NCBI RefSeq assembly: GCF_003611735.1
Contig: NZ_RAWG01000030.1
Coordinates: forward strand, 1-51,309
DNA from: Corallococcus sicarius
Lineage (GTDB): Bacteria > Myxococcota > Myxococcia > Myxococcales > Myxococcaceae
Direction: 5' to 3'
Length of the DNA stretch: 51,309 bases
The position numbers and the translations under genes are program-made. Positions 24,484-32,941 of this stretch are shown here, one piece after another (position 1 is the stretch's first letter; every line of letters begins with the position of its first letter). The notes below the pieces were generated by a model. The model had not been told where the DNA came from, did no database searches, and saw only the letters and a program-made list of their open reading frames with translations.

Positions 24484-25248
24484 CTAGTCCGCGCTCGCGC
24501 GAGCGGTGGGGTTGTGGTGCAGCGTGGGAATCTCTCCGGTCTCCGCCAGGCTCTTGAACCGGCGCAGCGCCTTCACCGTCTGCAGGGCGGGGATGCCGCG
24601 CAGGCGCTTCATGACGGCCTCGGCGAACGCGCCCCCCGGCGGTGAGAAGGACAGGTGCAGCGTCACCTCCGTGCCCCAGTTCCCGGGGGCGGGCCGGAAG
24701 CGCACCCAGCCCTGGCTCGCCAGCGTGCTGTTCGCCGCGGCCTCCCAGCGGAGGAACTCCGGCGCGCGCTCCTCGACGACGCGCGAGTCCCACTCCAGCT
24801 CGCGTCCCAGCGGGCCGTGGAGCTTCCAATGCCAGTCATCCGCGCTCATGGATTTGACGTCCGCGAAGTGCCCCATGATGCGGCCCAGCGTGTCGGGCTC
24901 GCGCCACAGGCGGTACAGCACCTCCGCCGGTCGGCCCACCGTCAGGGTGCGCTCCACCTCGGTGGCGTGTGCGCGTGAGGCTTCGTCGGACGGTGGCGCG
25001 TGGCCCCTCGCTCTGGCCGGCAGGGGCGGGGTGTGCCGCCGCGACTGGATGCCTTTGTAGAGCAGGGCACCGCTGGCCAGGGCCACCACCGTGCCGCCCA
25101 GGGAGCGCCGCCTGAGCCCCAGGGACACGAGCGTCCCGGCGAGCAGCGCCGAAGCGGCCTGGCTCCATCTTCCCGAAGGGGGAGCCTCCTGGGAGGGCGC
25201 TTCCTGAAGGTCGAAGTCCCGCAGGGCCTCGGTTCGTGACATCCGCAT
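24484..25248 (-). CDS. SRPBCC family protein (polyketide cyclase/COQ10-like) with N-terminal membrane segments
   Basis: 254 aa from ATG 25248 with GGGAGGA 5 nt upstream. Residues about 30-75 contain two short hydrophobic segments separated by Arg (ASALLAGTLVSLGL, GGTVVALASGALLY). Residues 95-240 are an SRPBCC lipid-binding fold (VERTLTVGRPAEVLYRLWRE, WEAAANSTLASQGWVRF). First gene of a two-gene operon with the alcohol dehydrogenase. Members bind hydrophobic ligands; no specific function is known here. Confidence 0.85.
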   Translation of the reverse strand: MRMSRTEALRDFDLQEAPSQEAPPSGRWSQAASALLAGTLVSLGLRRRSLGGTVVALASGALLYKGIQSRRHTPPLPARARGHAPPSDEASRAHATEVERTLTVGRPAEVLYRLWREPDTLGRIMGHFADVKSMSADDWHWKLHGPLGRELEWDSRVVEERAPEFLRWEAAANSTLASQGWVRFRPAPGNWGTEVTLHLSFSPPGGAFAEAVMKRLRGIPALQTVKALRRFKSLAETGEIPTLHHNPTARASAD

Positions 25249-25375
25249 GGGTCCTCCCGTTCAGGCGCGCTCCAGGGCGCGTCCGTCAGGACTTTCCCTG
25301 CGAAGCTTTGGGGAGCGGGGTCACCGGACAACTGGACCCCACGACAGGACGGGGGGCCTGGCTGCTCGCCCTGCC

Positions 25376-26620
25376 TCAGTGTGAGGGGGGCATGGCTGGC
25401 GCGGCGGTCGTCCGCACGTGCTCAGGCCGGACGCCCAGGCCGATGAGGCGCGCGGGAATGCGTCGCAAGGCGGGGACGTGCTGCATGAGCCACAGGGGCA
25501 TGGGCAGGCCGGTGCCGTTCGCGGGGGTTCGCAGCGCGGGGCTCAGCACGCGGTCCTGGATGAGGACCTGGGCCCGCTGGGTGAAGCGCGTGGGCCACTC
25601 CCGGCGCTGCTGGACCTGGCGCAGGTGTCCGGGCGTCACGCGTCCTTCGAGCAGCGGCGCCGCGAGCAGGTTCGCGGCGGCCACGGCGTCCTGCACCGCG
25701 AGGTTGATGCCCACGCCGGCCACGGGCGACATCGCATGGGCCGCGTCTCCGATGCAGAGCAGTCCGGGCTGGTACCAGGTGCGCAGGCGGTCCACGCGCA
25801 CGGTGAGCAGCTTCACGTCGTCCCAGGTTGCGATCTCCGCGGCCCGGTCCGCGAGGAACGGCGCGAGCCGCGCGAAGTCATCGCGGAAGGAGGCGAGGCC
25901 TCGCTGGTGCAGGGGCTCGAAGGCGCCCTTGGCGATGACCCGGCCGCACTGCCATTGGTCGCCCCGGTTGATGAGGATGAAGATCTGCCCGCCCTCGAAG
26001 CGGCCCATGGGGTCCACGGGGTCCCCGGGCTTGCGCGTCACGCGGAACCAGAGCACGTCCATGGGGGCGCCCAGCTCCTCCACTGCGAGGCCGGAGCGCT
26101 GTCGCACGATGGACGTGCGGCCGTCCGCCGCCACCACCAGCGAGGCGCGCACCTGGAGCGTGCCCTCGGGTGTGCGGGCCTGGAGGCCGACGACCTGGCC
26201 CTGTTCGCGCAGCACGTCGGTGACCTCCGCGCACCGGCGCAGGTGGAAGCCGGGGTACGCGGAGGCCTTGCGCGCGAGGAAGTCGAGCAGGTCCCACTGC
26301 GGCATGAACGCGATGTAGCGCGCGTGCGTGGGCAGGTGGGTGAAGTCGCCGATGACGACGTCGTGGGAGCCGCTCTGGAACCGCAGCATGGGGGCCTTCT
26401 GGTGGGGCAGGGCGAGCAGCTCCTCCATCCACCCCAGCTCGTGCATCAGCTCCAGGGTGGACGGGTGGAGGGTGTCGCCGCGGAAGTCGCGCAGGAAGTC
26501 CGCGTGCTTCTCCAGGACCGTCACGTCCACGCCGGCCCGCGCGAGCAGCAGGCCCAGCATCATCCCCGCCGGGCCTCCTCCCGCGATGCAGCACTGCGTG
26601 GTGCGCGTCTCGTCCGCCAT
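25376..26620 (-). CDS. FAD-dependent monooxygenase (PHBH-fold)
   Basis: 414 aa from ATG 26620 with GGGGGA upstream. The FAD-binding GxGxxG is CCIAGGGPAGMMLGLLLARAG with EK after the second strand; the DG motif is VVAADGRTSIVRQRSG; the GD motif is LLCIGDAAHAMSPVAGVGIN. These three define class A flavin monooxygenases that use NAD(P)H and O2 to hydroxylate aromatics. No partner gene is adjacent, so the substrate cannot be named. The C-terminal tail is Pro/Arg-rich. Transcribed alone. Confidence 0.9.
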   Translation of the reverse strand: MADETRTTQCCIAGGGPAGMMLGLLLARAGVDVTVLEKHADFLRDFRGDTLHPSTLELMHELGWMEELLALPHQKAPMLRFQSGSHDVVIGDFTHLPTHARYIAFMPQWDLLDFLARKASAYPGFHLRRCAEVTDVLREQGQVVGLQARTPEGTLQVRASLVVAADGRTSIVRQRSGLAVEELGAPMDVLWFRVTRKPGDPVDPMGRFEGGQIFILINRGDQWQCGRVIAKGAFEPLHQRGLASFRDDFARLAPFLADRAAEIATWDDVKLLTVRVDRLRTWYQPGLLCIGDAAHAMSPVAGVGINLAVQDAVAAANLLAAPLLEGRVTPGHLRQVQQRREWPTRFTQRAQVLIQDRVLSPALRTPANGTGLPMPLWLMQHVPALRRIPARLIGLGVRPEHVRTTAAPAMPPSH

Positions 26621-26948
26621 GGTGTGTCCCCCGGCCCGGAGGACGCCGGGCGCGGGCATCCTAGACGTGCCATCACGCGTCGCGCAGGAGCCCCCAGCGG
26701 AAGCCGTCTGGGCCAGGCATGAAATGGCACGATGGCCTCATCCTCCCGGCCGGGGTGCGTGCACGCGGGATGACAGGAATGGGGTCCGCGTGAAGCTCAG
26801 CGGGCGTGTGGAGCCTGGATCCCCCGTAGGCGCCTCGGGCGACCGCGGCGCTCACTGATCCGTCGCGGAGCAGGCCCACGCTTGCTGCGCGCCGTCGCAG
26901 GGCGCGTTAGGCTGCGCCTCCCCGCAGTCGAGCGCCAGGAGCCGCACC
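26621..26948. other. 328-bp gap with no recognisable gene
   Basis: Lies between the FAD monooxygenase start and the Lys-rich microprotein, so it should hold two outward promoters. A 68-codon minus-strand ORF (26673-26879) has no ribosome binding site or family likeness and I do not call it. The stretch GCGTTAGGCTGCG at about 26905-26917 has a TAGGCT that could be a -10 element. Nothing else stands out. Confidence 0.4.
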
Positions 26949-27050
26949 GTGCCCAAGGGTCAAGAGAAGGCGAAGAAGGACAACAAGCCGAAGCTGACGA
27001 CGAAGGAGAAGCAGGACAAGAAGAAGAAGAAGGAAGAGAAGAAGAAGTAG
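26949..27050 (+). CDS. 33-residue Lys-rich microprotein
   Basis: GTG at 26949 with AGGAG 7 nt upstream, 33 codons, TAG at 27048-27050. The product (MPKGQEKAKKDNKPKLTTKE, then a Lys/Glu/Asp run) has about half Lys, always encoded by AAG, and no hydrophobic core. Small Lys-rich proteins of similar opening (M-A/P-K-G-x-x-K) occur in many proteobacteria as uncharacterised ORFs. It could be a nucleic-acid or polyanion binder. A hairpin follows directly after the stop. I am fairly confident that it is translated because of the ribosome binding site and codon use. Confidence 0.65.
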   Translation: MPKGQEKAKKDNKPKLTTKEKQDKKKKKEEKKK

Positions 27051-27090
27051 CCCAGGGCTTCGCGTGCCCCTGGGCACCGTGCTCAGGGGC
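27050..27090. terminator. Overlapping hairpins between convergent genes
   Basis: GCCCAGGG (27050-27057) can pair with CCCTGGGC (27068-27075), and GCCCCTG (27066-27072) with CAGGGGC (27084-27090). The two stems are mutually exclusive and may serve the plus-strand microprotein and the minus-strand lipoprotein (ends 27083) respectively. Confidence 0.55.
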
Positions 27091-27991
27091 CGCAGTCCGG
27101 GGCCGAGGGACTCCAGGTGTTGCCGGAGTCCAGCTGCAGCTCCTGTCCCGCCACGGCGCCCGTCACGCCGCGCGCGGTGAGCCGGAAGGTCTGCTCGGGC
27201 GGGATGCCCGAGACCTCGGCGCGGTAGATGAAGTGGCAGCCGGCCGTCCACGCGGCGTCGGGCACCGGCGCACGGGTGCCATCGAGGCAGGGCTCCGGTG
27301 CGAAGCCCACGTCGTCGGCCTTCTCCGAGTAGCGGTCCTTCTCAGCGAAGTACGCCTTCTGGCTCGTGAAGAACGCCCGCAGGTTGCTGGCGCCTTCGCA
27401 CACCGGGGCCGGCAGGGGCGTGCCCTCGGGGCGGCGCACGCCATGGCAGGAGTCGAGGGTGAGTTCGGCGGGCCACACGCGGACGAGCCTGTCATTCGCG
27501 GACCCATGCGTCATGGCGTACGCGAGCCCCTCGGCCTGGCCACCCACCCCCACCGCGCTCACGGTGAAGGTCGTGTCACCGGGCAACGTGCCGGCCACGG
27601 AGACCGCATAGCGGAAGTGACACCCCGCGAGCCAACCGGCGTCCGGAGTGGGCACCCGCGTGCCATCCGCGCACGCCGCAGGGGCGGGAAGCAGCGCGAG
27701 ATCCTGCGTCCACCGGTCCTTCTCACCGAAGTACGCCTGCTGCGCCTCCAGCAGCCCGCGAAACCCCAGGAGCGCCTCGCATTGCAGCCGCTCCCGCAGC
27801 TCCTGCGCGGTGCTGCTCGTCGCGGGCGTGACCGCGGCAGGCGTCGGGGCCTGGACCTTCACCGGAGGCGCCTTCACCGGAGGCGCCTTCACCGGCGGGG
27901 CCTCGGGCGTGGACCCCGCCGGGCGCTCACAGCCTCCCAACAGCAGGAGGGACGACACGACGAAGGCGGTCCGGCGCGACAGGCTTTTCAC
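27083..27991 (-). CDS. Lipoprotein with two pilin-like domains
   Basis: 302 aa from GTG 27991 with GGGAG upstream. The lipobox is LLLGGC (Cys near 21), then an A-P-P-V-K repeat linker. Two homologous domains follow (about 65-180 and 195-300). Each has a short helix ending in A-x-x-Q-K/Q-A-Y-F-x-E-K-D-R-W/Y, then a Cys, D-G-T-R, and a G-C-H-F-x-Y strand with V-S-G/A. This is the pattern of the globular part of type IV major pilins, but without the N-terminal prepilin helix. It is membrane-anchored by lipid instead, and may bind or modify pili, or be a pseudopilin relative. Function is inference. Confidence 0.65.
   Translation of the reverse strand: MKSLSRRTAFVVSSLLLLGGCERPAGSTPEAPPVKAPPVKAPPVKVQAPTPAAVTPATSSTAQELRERLQCEALLGFRGLLEAQQAYFGEKDRWTQDLALLPAPAACADGTRVPTPDAGWLAGCHFRYAVSVAGTLPGDTTFTVSAVGVGGQAEGLAYAMTHGSANDRLVRVWPAELTLDSCHGVRRPEGTPLPAPVCEGASNLRAFFTSQKAYFAEKDRYSEKADDVGFAPEPCLDGTRAPVPDAAWTAGCHFIYRAEVSGIPPEQTFRLTARGVTGAVAGQELQLDSGNTWSPSAPDCGP
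27856..27900. repeat. Tandem 15-bp repeat (3 units)
   Basis: CCTTCACCGGAGGCG at 27856-27870 and 27871-27885, then a third unit differing in its last bases at 27886-27900. On the minus strand it encodes the A-P-P-V-K linker of the pilin-like lipoprotein, in frame. Confidence 0.8.
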
Positions 27992-28077
27992 TCAGGGCTC
28001 CCGGGCTTGGGTTTCCAAGCATACGGCGCGGGCCGGGGCGCCTGGCTGCTTTCCGTTCGCGCTCGCCGGGGCGGTGC

Positions 28078-28716
28078 CTAGCGCCCCATGAGCTCCAGCA
28101 GGACGGCGAAGTGCACGCCCGCCGCGGCGACCACCATCAGGTGGAAGATTTCATGGAAGCCGAAGAGGGTAGGGAGGGGGTCCGGCCACCGGCGCGCGTA
28201 CACCACCGCCCCCACCGCGTAGAGGGCGCCTCCGAAGACGAGCCACGCGACCCGTCCCAGGCCAATGACGTCCGGCAGCCGCAGCATCACCGGCGCCGCC
28301 ACGAGCCCCAGCGCGAAGTAGAGGGTGGAGCGGATCCCTCGCGACGTGGAGACGCCGAGCAGCGTGAGCGTCGCGCCCGTGAGGGCCGCGATCCACATCA
28401 CCCAGAGCAGCTGCCGGCCCCAGCCCTCCGCCGTGTCCAGCGTGGCCATGGGCGTGAAGCTGCCCGCGATGAGCATGTAGATGGACGCGTGGTCCAACCG
28501 CTGGAGGCGCTTGTAGGCCGCCGGGCCCCAGGTCAGCCCGTTGTAGATGCCGCTCACGCCGAACATCAGGACCATGCTGCCGCAGAACACCAGGTTGGCC
28601 ACGTACTGCGCGCCCTGGACGGGGGCCTGCGCCAGCCGCACGCACGCGGCCAGCGCCGCCACGAACGCGAGCATGTGCGAGACGCCTCGGAGTCTGGGCT
28701 TCACCTCTTCATCCAT
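28078..28716 (-). CDS. Hemolysin III / PAQR family membrane protein
   Basis: 212 aa from ATG 28716. Seven TM helices are visible by hydropathy. Family marks are MFGVSGIYNGL, the LDHASIYMLIAGSFTPMA motif (S-x3-H-like and D/H metal site) and the C-terminal HEIFHLMVVAAAGVHF, with the three His and one Asp that bind zinc in PAQR/TrhA proteins. Length is typical. It sits alone between terminators. Confidence 0.93.
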   Translation of the reverse strand: MDEEVKPRLRGVSHMLAFVAALAACVRLAQAPVQGAQYVANLVFCGSMVLMFGVSGIYNGLTWGPAAYKRLQRLDHASIYMLIAGSFTPMATLDTAEGWGRQLLWVMWIAALTGATLTLLGVSTSRGIRSTLYFALGLVAAPVMLRLPDVIGLGRVAWLVFGGALYAVGAVVYARRWPDPLPTLFGFHEIFHLMVVAAAGVHFAVLLELMGR

Positions 28717-28780
28717 GTCCCGCTCGTACCCCTGTCAGGTCATGGCCCCGTCAGCGAACGGGCCACCCCTGACGCAAGAA

Positions 28781-28809
28781 GGGGGACAGGCGGTTCGCGC
28801 CTGTCCCCC
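28781..28809 (-). terminator. Terminator after the ice-binding-like lipoprotein
   Basis: A perfect 12-bp stem (GGGGGACAGGCG / CGCCTGTCCCCC) with a GTTCG loop, 24 bp beyond the stop at 28833. The minus-strand tail is TTCTTGCG. Confidence 0.8.
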
Positions 28810-28832
28810 CGGACTTCAGCGAGCCCAGGCTA

Positions 28833-30287
28833 CTACCGGGCGGGCTGGGTCACCGTGGCCTGCTGCAGGGCCACGTTCGTCTGCGACAGGATGCGGCCAT
28901 TCATCGTCGCGCCTGTCTGCAAGGTGACGTCCGTCTTGCAGAGCAGCACCCCCGCGAAGTGCGCGCTGGCCCCCACCGTCGTCCGGCCAGCGACCTGCCA
29001 GAAGACGTTCTTCGCCAGCGCACCGCCGGCCAGGGTGACGCGCCTGGCGGCGCTCACCGTCAGGTCGCCCGTCGTCTGGAGGATCCACACGTCGTTCGGA
29101 CCGCCCGAGAGCGTCACATCCGTCGGCACGGTCACCGTGCTCGTCCACTTGTAGAGCCCCGGGACGAGCGTCTTGCCGCCGATGTTGCCGGAGCCCAGGT
29201 TGAGGAAGTCAGGCGTCGGGCGGCCCGCCGCGTTGCTGTAGGCGCCCTCCATGTTGCTGACCGCCGTGGTGAGGTTGGACGGCGTCGGCACCGCGGAGTT
29301 GGCGGCGTACGCCTTGCCGACAATCTGGGTGGAGGTCGCGAAGACATTCGTGGCATCCGCGACCAGCGAGAAGCCCGTGAAGTAGCTCGCGGCGGCGGGG
29401 CTCACGCCCATGTCCCCCGTCACCGTCGAGGAAGGGACCGAGGAGACGCCGCTCTTGGCCAGGATGGCGAAGTTGCCCGCCGTGCCCAGCGACACCGGCA
29501 TGGGGCCCTTCGCCGCCGTGGCGCCCGTCTGGAAGCTCCAGGTGAAGGGCTCCATCAGCGCGTTGCCGTTCAGGTCCTTGATGCCGGAGCCGACCGAGGC
29601 CGTGAAGAGGGTGTTGGAAGCCAGCGCGCTGTCAGGGGTGAACGTCGCGGTGGTTCCCGGACCGTACGTCACGCGGCCTGACACCTGCGTGGTGCCCTGC
29701 CGCACGGTGAAGGTGGCGGAGGTGATGGAGAGCGGATCCATCGCCTTGGTGAAGGTCACGGTGACCTTCCGGTTGATGGCCATGTCGGTGGCGTCCGCGG
29801 AAGGCGTTGTCTCACCGACCCTGGGAGGACTGCTGTCCGCCGCGACGCCCGTGGTGAAGCTCCAGGAGCGGGCCGCCGCGAAGCTGGCGCCTGCCGTGGA
29901 CTTCGCGCTGGAGGTGATGGTGGCGGTGAAGACGGTGTTCGCGGCCAGGGCGCTGGAGGGTGAGAAGGTCGCGCTCGTTCCGTCGGCGCTGAGGGCCACC
30001 GTGCCGGGAACCCGCGTCTCCGCCTGCTTCAGCGTGAAGGTGGACTCACCGAAGGGCTCCATGGCCATGTCGAAGCCCACGGACAGCGTCGCGTTGAGCG
30101 GCACGTTGGGCTCTCCGTCCATGGGGGACGTGGAGGTGAGCTCCGGCGGCGTCAGCGGCAGGGGCAGGGGCTCTTCCGTCTCGGCGCCACAGGCGGAGAC
30201 GACCAGCGTCAGCAGGAGGATGCCAAGCCGCGCGGCGAGACCCCCGCGGACGGACGGGTGGCGGGGACCTGCGATAAGGGAACGCAT
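28833..30287 (-). CDS. DUF3494 (ice-binding-like) lipoprotein with two Big_5 domains
   Basis: 484 aa from ATG 30287. The lipobox is LTLVVSAC (Cys near 33). Two Ig-like Big_5 domains follow, about 45-150 and 155-255 (P-P-E-L-T-S-T-S-P, SWSFTTG; R-K-V-T-V-T-F-T-K-A-M, WSFQTG). The C-terminal 210 residues form the DUF3494 beta-helix: LGTAGNFAILAKSGVSSVPS, TVTGDMGVSP, GPNDVWILQTTGDLTVSAA, and closing ATMNGRILSQTNVALQ. In cold-adapted organisms this fold binds ice; in mesophiles it is probably an adhesin or surface-binding domain. A sigma-70 promoter candidate lies at 30399-30426. Confidence 0.88.
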   Translation of the reverse strand: MRSLIAGPRHPSVRGGLAARLGILLLTLVVSACGAETEEPLPLPLTPPELTSTSPMDGEPNVPLNATLSVGFDMAMEPFGESTFTLKQAETRVPGTVALSADGTSATFSPSSALAANTVFTATITSSAKSTAGASFAAARSWSFTTGVAADSSPPRVGETTPSADATDMAINRKVTVTFTKAMDPLSITSATFTVRQGTTQVSGRVTYGPGTTATFTPDSALASNTLFTASVGSGIKDLNGNALMEPFTWSFQTGATAAKGPMPVSLGTAGNFAILAKSGVSSVPSSTVTGDMGVSPAAASYFTGFSLVADATNVFATSTQIVGKAYAANSAVPTPSNLTTAVSNMEGAYSNAAGRPTPDFLNLGSGNIGGKTLVPGLYKWTSTVTVPTDVTLSGGPNDVWILQTTGDLTVSAARRVTLAGGALAKNVFWQVAGRTTVGASAHFAGVLLCKTDVTLQTGATMNGRILSQTNVALQQATVTQPAR

Positions 30288-30398
30288 GGGGACTCTTGGG
30301 GGTGACCGCGGACGAAGCGAAACGCTTCAAGTCCAGGGCGGTGCGTAAGGAGGACTCCGTTACCCCGTGCGAGGCTCGTCGGGGAGGAGTCGATACGC

Positions 30399-30426
30399 AA
30401 TATAGGCTTCTAATCGCTGACGGCAA
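30399..30426 (-). promoter_or_regulatory. Candidate sigma-70 promoter for the DUF3494 lipoprotein
   Basis: On the minus strand TTGCCG (30426-30421) and TATATT (30404-30399) with a 16-bp spacer; the -10 matches 5 of 6 positions. It lies 112 bp upstream of the ATG at 30287 in one of the few AT-rich stretches of the window. Confidence 0.45.
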
Positions 30427-30442
30427 GGGGCCGCCAGTGATT

Positions 30443-30466
30443 GGCAACGAATTGTCATCCGTTGCC
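30443..30466 (-). terminator. Hairpin after the chemoreceptor gene
   Basis: GGCAACG and CGTTGCC with a 10-nt loop, 24 bp after the minus-strand stop at 30490. No clear T tract follows. Confidence 0.35.
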
Positions 30467-30489
30467 ACCCCCGGGCAGGTCGCGCGTGA

Positions 30490-32658
30490 CTACGCGGCCT
30501 GGGGCCGCTGGTCGTCCAGCGTGCCGGACCTGAGCGCCTCGCTGGCCATGCCCGACATGCTCTCCGCCAGGGTCTGGACGGAGCGGGTGACGGTCTGCGT
30601 CTCCTCCACCACCTTCAGCGTGCCGCGCATCTGGCTGGACAGCTCCTGGATGGCCTGGGCGATCTGATGGGTGCCCGTGTCCTGCTGGGCCACGGCCTCG
30701 GTGATCTGCCGCACGCTGCCGCTGGTGTCGCTGATGATGCCCGCGAGCTTCTGCAGCTGCGAGCCGGAGGTGCGCACCGCGTTGAGGCTGACCTGGACGC
30801 GCGCCTCGCCCTGCTCGCTCATCTTCGCGGCCTCGCGCATGCTCGCGCTCACGCCGTCGAGCACGTCGCGGATGCGCTGGGTGGCCCGGATGGACTGGTC
30901 CGCCAGGCTGCGCATCTCCCGCGCCACCACGCCAAAGCCCTTGCCGCTGTCGCCGTTGCGCACCGCCTCGATGGCGGCGTTGATGGCCAGCATGTTGGAC
31001 TGGTCCGCCAGCGTCTTCACGTCGTTGACGATGCCGGACACCTCGCGGGTGCGCTCATCGAGCGCGAGGATGCGCGCGGCCATCTCGGACACCTCGGTGC
31101 GGATGGCGGCGAGGTCCGTCAGCGTCCGCTCGATGGCCTCTCCACCTTCGCGCCCCACCAGCTCGGCGCGCTCCGCCGAGGCCGCGAGCAGCCGGGCCTT
31201 GTCGGCCGTCACGTGGGAGCCCTGGCGGATCTCCTGCACGGTCTGCTCCAGCTCCTGGAGTGCCGTCGCCTGGCGGCTGATGCCCATCGTCTGTTCCTCG
31301 CTGGTGGTGCGAAGCTGCTGCACGACGGCGGCGAGCTCCCCGGCGCCATTGCCCATGCCCTCCGCCAGGTTGCGCACCTCCTTGCGCCGCGCGTCCAGCT
31401 GCTGGGCGTGCTCCGCCAGCGAGCGCACCACCAGCGACGAGCGGCGCGCCACGATGCCCACGAGCGACAGCGTGAGGGCGAGGAAGCCCCAGTGCACCTG
31501 GCTCTCCGTCACCTCCATGATGCCGAGCGCGGGGAGCGTGGTGAGGACGAGGGTGGCGGCGAGCAGGCCGAGCCCGGTGACGAAGATGCGGGCATCCGGG
31601 TCACCCCGCCAGGCCAGCCAGGCCGCGACGCCGACGCAGACCATCAGCCCGGGGAGCGAATAGAGGATGAAGAGGGGAAGCAGGCTCCAGACCGCTGCCA
31701 GGTCCACGAGCAGCACCACGGCCTGCAGGACGGCCGGAACGGTGACCACCAACGCGCCCCGGCGGAACCAGCGCAACGTTCCTTCGGGGGCGGTATCGGA
31801 GATGAACCACGCGAGGCTGGGCAGGACGCAATACGAGCCCATCATCGTGAAGAGGGCCCCCGCGGACTCCGCGTTCCAGAGCGCCGTGCTCAGGCAGCTC
31901 GAACCGATGTTCATCATGCCCGCGCCCACGGCGAAGAAGCCCAGCGCGACGAGCAGCCGCTGCTGGCGGCGGTGGATGGCGGCCGCCAGGGCCACCAGGC
32001 CCACGGCGAGCAGCAGCGTCCCCATGACGAAGGGCGCGAGGCCCGTGCGCGTCGCCTGCGCGAGCAGCGCATGGCGCGAGCCCACCCGCGCGTCGCGCAT
32101 GACGCCGATGTTGGGGCCATGGGCCTGGATGCGCAGGAGCACGTGCCGGCCCACGGCCGAGGGCGGCAGCGGCACCAGGTGCCAGGCCAGGTTCACCATC
32201 GTCTCCCTCCCGGTGGGATCCAGCTTCCCGCTGCCGTGGATGCGCCGGCCGTCGACGTACGCCTCGAAGACGTTGGCGACATTGCCCAGGAAGAGGGCGG
32301 GTTCGAGCCACGCGCCCGCGGGCACGGGGATCTTCATCCACAGCAGCGTGTTCGCGTCGCGGCCCGGCGGCTCCTTGAGCGCCACCATCTCCTGCCAGCC
32401 CTCCGCGCCTTCCGCCTCCTTCGCCCACGTGGGCACCCCGTCGGCGCCCACCGGCGAGTCACCCCAGCGGAAGCGCCAGCCGTCGAGCGCGGGCACCGTC
32501 GCCGCTTCCCCCTGCGCATGCGCGGCCGGCGCGAACATCAGGACGAGGAGCAGCGCGGATCCGAGGGCCGCGAGGCGCGAGACACGGGCCTGCGGGGACT
32601 TGCTGCTGCGAAGGGGCCTGCGGGGGAGCTCAGGGACGAAGACGCGAGAGAAACCCAT
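30490..32658 (-). CDS. Methyl-accepting chemotaxis protein with a 7TM (7TMR-DISM-like) sensor
   Basis: 722 aa from ATG 32658 (poor ribosome binding site). A signal-like hydrophobic segment near residues 28-48 is followed by a periplasmic beta-domain (DGWRFRWGDSPVGA, MKIPVPAGAWLEPALFLGNV, the DISMED2 pattern), then about seven TM helices (230-430), then a cytoplasmic coiled coil with the MCP hairpin (DQSNMLAINAAIEAVRNGDSGKGFGVVAREMRSLADQS, close to the E-x-N-L-L-A-L-N-A-A-I-E-A tip). Most chemoreceptors have two TM helices, so this sensor architecture is uncommon. No che genes adjoin it; it is an orphan receptor. Signals could be carbohydrate-like. Confidence 0.9.
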   Translation of the reverse strand: MGFSRVFVPELPRRPLRSSKSPQARVSRLAALGSALLLVLMFAPAAHAQGEAATVPALDGWRFRWGDSPVGADGVPTWAKEAEGAEGWQEMVALKEPPGRDANTLLWMKIPVPAGAWLEPALFLGNVANVFEAYVDGRRIHGSGKLDPTGRETMVNLAWHLVPLPPSAVGRHVLLRIQAHGPNIGVMRDARVGSRHALLAQATRTGLAPFVMGTLLLAVGLVALAAAIHRRQQRLLVALGFFAVGAGMMNIGSSCLSTALWNAESAGALFTMMGSYCVLPSLAWFISDTAPEGTLRWFRRGALVVTVPAVLQAVVLLVDLAAVWSLLPLFILYSLPGLMVCVGVAAWLAWRGDPDARIFVTGLGLLAATLVLTTLPALGIMEVTESQVHWGFLALTLSLVGIVARRSSLVVRSLAEHAQQLDARRKEVRNLAEGMGNGAGELAAVVQQLRTTSEEQTMGISRQATALQELEQTVQEIRQGSHVTADKARLLAASAERAELVGREGGEAIERTLTDLAAIRTEVSEMAARILALDERTREVSGIVNDVKTLADQSNMLAINAAIEAVRNGDSGKGFGVVAREMRSLADQSIRATQRIRDVLDGVSASMREAAKMSEQGEARVQVSLNAVRTSGSQLQKLAGIISDTSGSVRQITEAVAQQDTGTHQIAQAIQELSSQMRGTLKVVEETQTVTRSVQTLAESMSGMASEALRSGTLDDQRPQAA

Positions 32659-32814
32659 GTGGGGCGGATGTTCGGCCGTATCGGGGGCCCCTGTAAAATG
32701 GGTCCTCGATGCCTCGCCGCCCTGCCTGCTGGCTCGCGTCAGCGCTGGCGCTGTATACAGTGGGTGATAACACGTAAAACATGAAAGCGGTGCCAGCGTC
32801 ATCCTGTGACACCG

Positions 32815-32835
32815 CCTGGGAGTGTGACTCCCAGG
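32815..32835. terminator. Hairpin upstream of the chemoreceptor gene
   Basis: CCTGGGAG / TGTGA / CTCCCAGG, a perfect 8-bp stem in the 283-bp gap between the chemoreceptor (start 32658) and the small lipoprotein (stop 32942). It may back up the hairpin at 32906-32928. The rest of the gap shows nothing else. Confidence 0.35.
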
Positions 32836-32905
32836 GTTGGGCTCCCTGAAAGGCCCTCTCCGGTGGGCCTGCTCGCCTGCCGGTGAGCGGCGGTGAAGCC
32901 CGCCT

Positions 32906-32928
32906 CCGCTCGGATCCGCTCCGAGCGG
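32906..32928 (-). terminator. Terminator after the small lipoprotein operon
   Basis: CCGCTCGGA / TCCGC / TCCGAGCGG, a perfect 9-bp stem 13 bp after the minus-strand stop at 32942. No T tract. Confidence 0.5.
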
Positions 32929-32941
32929 ACGCTGCGGGATG

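Noticed and set aside
26673-26879. A 68-codon minus-strand ORF in the 328-bp gap
   Set aside because: No ribosome binding site and no recognisable sequence; likely chance.
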